14,938 bases of DNA from assembly GCA_019348475.1 (NCBI GenBank), contig JAHWJJ010000045.1, positions 1 through 14,938 of the forward strand, written 5' to 3'. This document shows positions 13,051-14,938 of this stretch, piece after piece. Origin of the DNA: Gemmatimonadota bacterium. Lineage in GTDB: Bacteria > Gemmatimonadota > Gemmatimonadetes > Longimicrobiales > Longimicrobiaceae. The notes beneath the pieces were generated by a model. That model had not been told where the DNA came from. It did not search any database and worked only from the letters and a program-made list of their open reading frames with translations. A program made the translations under genes and the position numbers. Every line of letters starts with the position of its first letter. The stretch's first letter is position 1.

Positions 13051-14938
13051 ATGACCTCTCCCCCCGGTCCCATGCAGGCGCATCAGATTTCGCGGTTCTG
13101 GAAGGCAGCGGTGATCGCCACCCCCGGGGCGATCGTGCTGCTGTTCACGATCGTCATGGCTCTGCAGCATCGGCAGACGACCGCATGGCGTGGGCAGGTG
13201 GAGCGCAGCTTCCGGATCGCCATGGGGCTGGAGCGGCTCCTCTCGCGTCTGACGGACGCCGAAACGGCCGAGCGGGGGTTCATCCTCAGCGGCGACGAAG
13301 CGTACACCGAACCGTACCGCGGCGCCCGGGCGGACGCGGCCGCCGAAATCTCCCGCCTGCGCGAGCTCGTCCGGCACCCCGTCCAGCGGGCGCGCGTGGA
13401 TTCGCTGGCTCCGCTGGTGGACCGGCGGCTGGACATCAACGAGCGGCACATCCGCGTGCGGCGCAGCGAGGGGAGGGCGGCAGCCGAGGCACTGGTGCGT
13501 ACCGGCCAGGGCAAGGCCACCATGGACTCCATCCGTGGCCAGATCGCCCGCATGCAGCGGACCGCGGCGGTGCTGCTGCAGCAGCGCGAGGCCAACGAGC
13601 AGCGCAGCGTCCGGCGCACGCGGCAGTTGCTCCTGCTGGGCCTGGTGCTTTCCGCCTGCGTGGCCGTGCTCACGCACCTGCTGCTGCGCCGCTACACCGC
13701 CGCCGAACTGCGGTCCGCGCGCGAGCTGCGGCGCCAGAACGAGCTGCTTCAGGACCAGGCGGTAGAGCTCGAGATGCAGGGTGAACAGCTACTCGAGCAG
13801 GCCGCCGAGCTTGAGGAAAACGCCGCGGCGATCGAGGTGAGCGAGCGGCGCTTCCGCTCACTCATCGAGAACTCGTCCGACGTCATTACCGTCATCGACG
13901 CGCATGGACGGGTCGTGTACGAAAGCCCGTCGGTGGAGCGTACCTTCGGGTTCGATCCGCACGCGGTGATCGGGCGGGACGGGTTCGAGAACGTTCACCC
14001 CGAGGACCGTCCCGTCATGCAGCAGACGTTCGCCGCGCTGCTCCAGTCCCCCGGGCGGACGTTTTCCACCCGCGTACGTTGCGCGGATCCCGCGGGCGGC
14101 TGGCGGGTGCTGGAGTCGGCGGCAACCAACCTTCTGCACGACGCGTCCGTGCGCGGCATCGTCGTCAACACGCGCGACGTCTCCGAGCGCGAGCGGGCGC
14201 AGGCGGAGGTACAGGCGCAGCGTGAATACCTGCGCGCGGTCATCGACGCCTCGCCCAGCCTGATCTTCGCCAAGGACGCGGACGGCAGGTTCACGCTGGC
14301 CAACGCCGCGACCGCGCGGCTGTACGGAACGGTGCCCGACGCGCTGCTCGGCCGCCGCGAGGTGGAGGTCGCGGCCAACCCACAGGAGGCCGCTCGGTTC
14401 GCCGACGACGACCGCGAGGTCCTGGAGACCGGGCGGGAGAAACTGATCCCGGAGGAGCGGATCACGGACGGGTCCACGGGCGAGGTCCGCTGGCTGCGCG
14501 CGCTAAAGGTACCGCTCACCCCGCCGGACGGTACGGAGCCGCAGGTGCTGGGCGTCGCCATCGACATCACCGACCGCAAGCAGGCCGAAGAGGCGCTCAT
14601 GCGCGCGCAGGAGGAGCTGCGCCAGGTGCAGAAGATGGAGGCCGTGGGGCGGCTGGCGGGGGGCGTCGCACACGATTTCAACAACATCCTCACGGCGGTG
14701 CGCGGCTTTGCGCAGGTGCTGCTGATGGACGTGCCCGAGGGCGATCCGATGCGCGAAGACCTGCTGGAGATCGACCGGGCGGGCGAACGCGGCGCGGCGC
14801 TGGCCCGGCAGCTCCTGGCCTTCAGCCGCAGGCAGGTGCTGCGCCCGCAGGAGCTGGATCTGAACGAGGTGGTCCGGGGCACGCAGCGGATGCTTTCGCG
14901 CCTGATCGGCGAGGACGTGGAGCTGGTGCTGGACCTGG
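13051..14938 (+). CDS. CHASE3-PAS-PAS hybrid-type sensor histidine kinase, 3' end outside the window
   Basis: 629 codons are visible and the frame is open at the window edge. Numbered from ATG 13051: membrane helix about 22-40; a periplasmic CHASE3-type helical sensor about 45-190, with the typical LTDAETAERGFILSGDE motif; membrane helix about 193-213; a coiled coil (about 225-262); PAS 1 about 264-385 (RFRSLIENSSDVITVIDAHG); PAS 2 about 391-512, ending VAIDITDRKQAEEAL; then the phospho-accepting region with GVAHDFNNILT, His541, and LARQLLAFSRRQ. The HDFNN form of the His motif is common in kinases that end in a receiver domain, so a C-terminal receiver may follow outside. ATG 13072 is an in-frame alternative; neither has a good Shine-Dalgarno. 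It probably phosphorylates a response regulator such as the divergent sigma-54 activator. Signal unknown. Confidence 0.9.
   Translation, partial: MTSPPGPMQAHQISRFWKAAVIATPGAIVLLFTIVMALQHRQTTAWRGQVERSFRIAMGLERLLSRLTDAETAERGFILSGDEAYTEPYRGARADAAAEISRLRELVRHPVQRARVDSLAPLVDRRLDINERHIRVRRSEGRAAAEALVRTGQGKATMDSIRGQIARMQRTAAVLLQQREANEQRSVRRTRQLLLLGLVLSACVAVLTHLLLRRYTAAELRSARELRRQNELLQDQAVELEMQGEQLLEQAAELEENAAAIEVSERRFRSLIENSSDVITVIDAHGRVVYESPSVERTFGFDPHAVIGRDGFENVHPEDRPVMQQTFAALLQSPGRTFSTRVRCADPAGGWRVLESAATNLLHDASVRGIVVNTRDVSERERAQAEVQAQREYLRAVIDASPSLIFAKDADGRFTLANAATARLYGTVPDALLGRREVEVAANPQEAARFADDDREVLETGREKLIPEERITDGSTGEVRWLRALKVPLTPPDGTEPQVLGVAIDITDRKQAEEALMRAQEELRQVQKMEAVGRLAGGVAHDFNNILTAVRGFAQVLLMDVPEGDPMREDLLEIDRAGERGAALARQLLAFSRRQVLRPQELDLNEVVRGTQRMLSRLIGEDVELVLDL

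Overview
The window is very GC-rich, with G/C-biased third codon positions in the real genes and mostly purine-rich Shine-Dalgarno sites. The gene mix is a fused molybdenum cofactor gene, BON-domain proteins, a dodecin, CHASE3/PAS histidine kinase signalling and an NtrC-type regulator. Tandem GTGNNNGG octamers lie at gene ends. Together these suggest a Gram-negative soil-type bacterium, and my inference is a Gemmatimonadota (Longimicrobium-like) chromosome. No rRNA, tRNA, CRISPR array, transposase or phage gene was seen.

Layout. 1-1350: a beta-barrel-like envelope protein, then a BON-domain protein ending at octamer repeats and a strong terminator. 1467-2168 (minus): a second BON protein with a long Gly/Arg/Tyr-rich N-terminus, convergent with the first. 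2271-5138: a tight operon of a MobA-MobB fusion, moeA (overlapping by 11 bp) and a 125-residue protein of unknown function. 5196-5718: a tiny tail-anchored membrane protein and a small lipoprotein resembling MliC-type lysozyme inhibitors. 5713-6061: octamers and a cluster of palindromes. 6181-6402 (minus): dodecin. 6637-7055: a 120-residue unknown protein with a textbook terminator. 7056-7584: repeat-bearing non-coding DNA. 7585-9162: a secreted or lipoprotein zinc metallopeptidase broken by one in-frame TGA. 9226-9345: a 39-residue membrane peptide. 9389-10384: a degenerate receiver plus HD-type output protein. 10402-10813: a partial, internally deleted second copy of the peptidase/small-peptide region. 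11161-12525 (minus): an NtrC-type sigma-54 response regulator. 13051 to the end: a divergently placed CHASE3-PAS-PAS histidine kinase, cut by the window edge.

How it works together. The molybdenum cofactor operon makes molybdopterin guanine dinucleotide-type cofactor: MoeA inserts molybdate, MobA adds GMP, and MobB is an accessory GTPase. The kinase and the sigma-54 regulator may form a two-component pair. The most unusual material is the 8450-10813 segment. There a protease gene carrying a premature stop is partly duplicated around an HD-domain regulator, and one breakpoint lies in an octamer array that starts at a stop codon. Inside the duplicated DNA, the 39-codon ORF is identical in both copies while its flanks have diverged.
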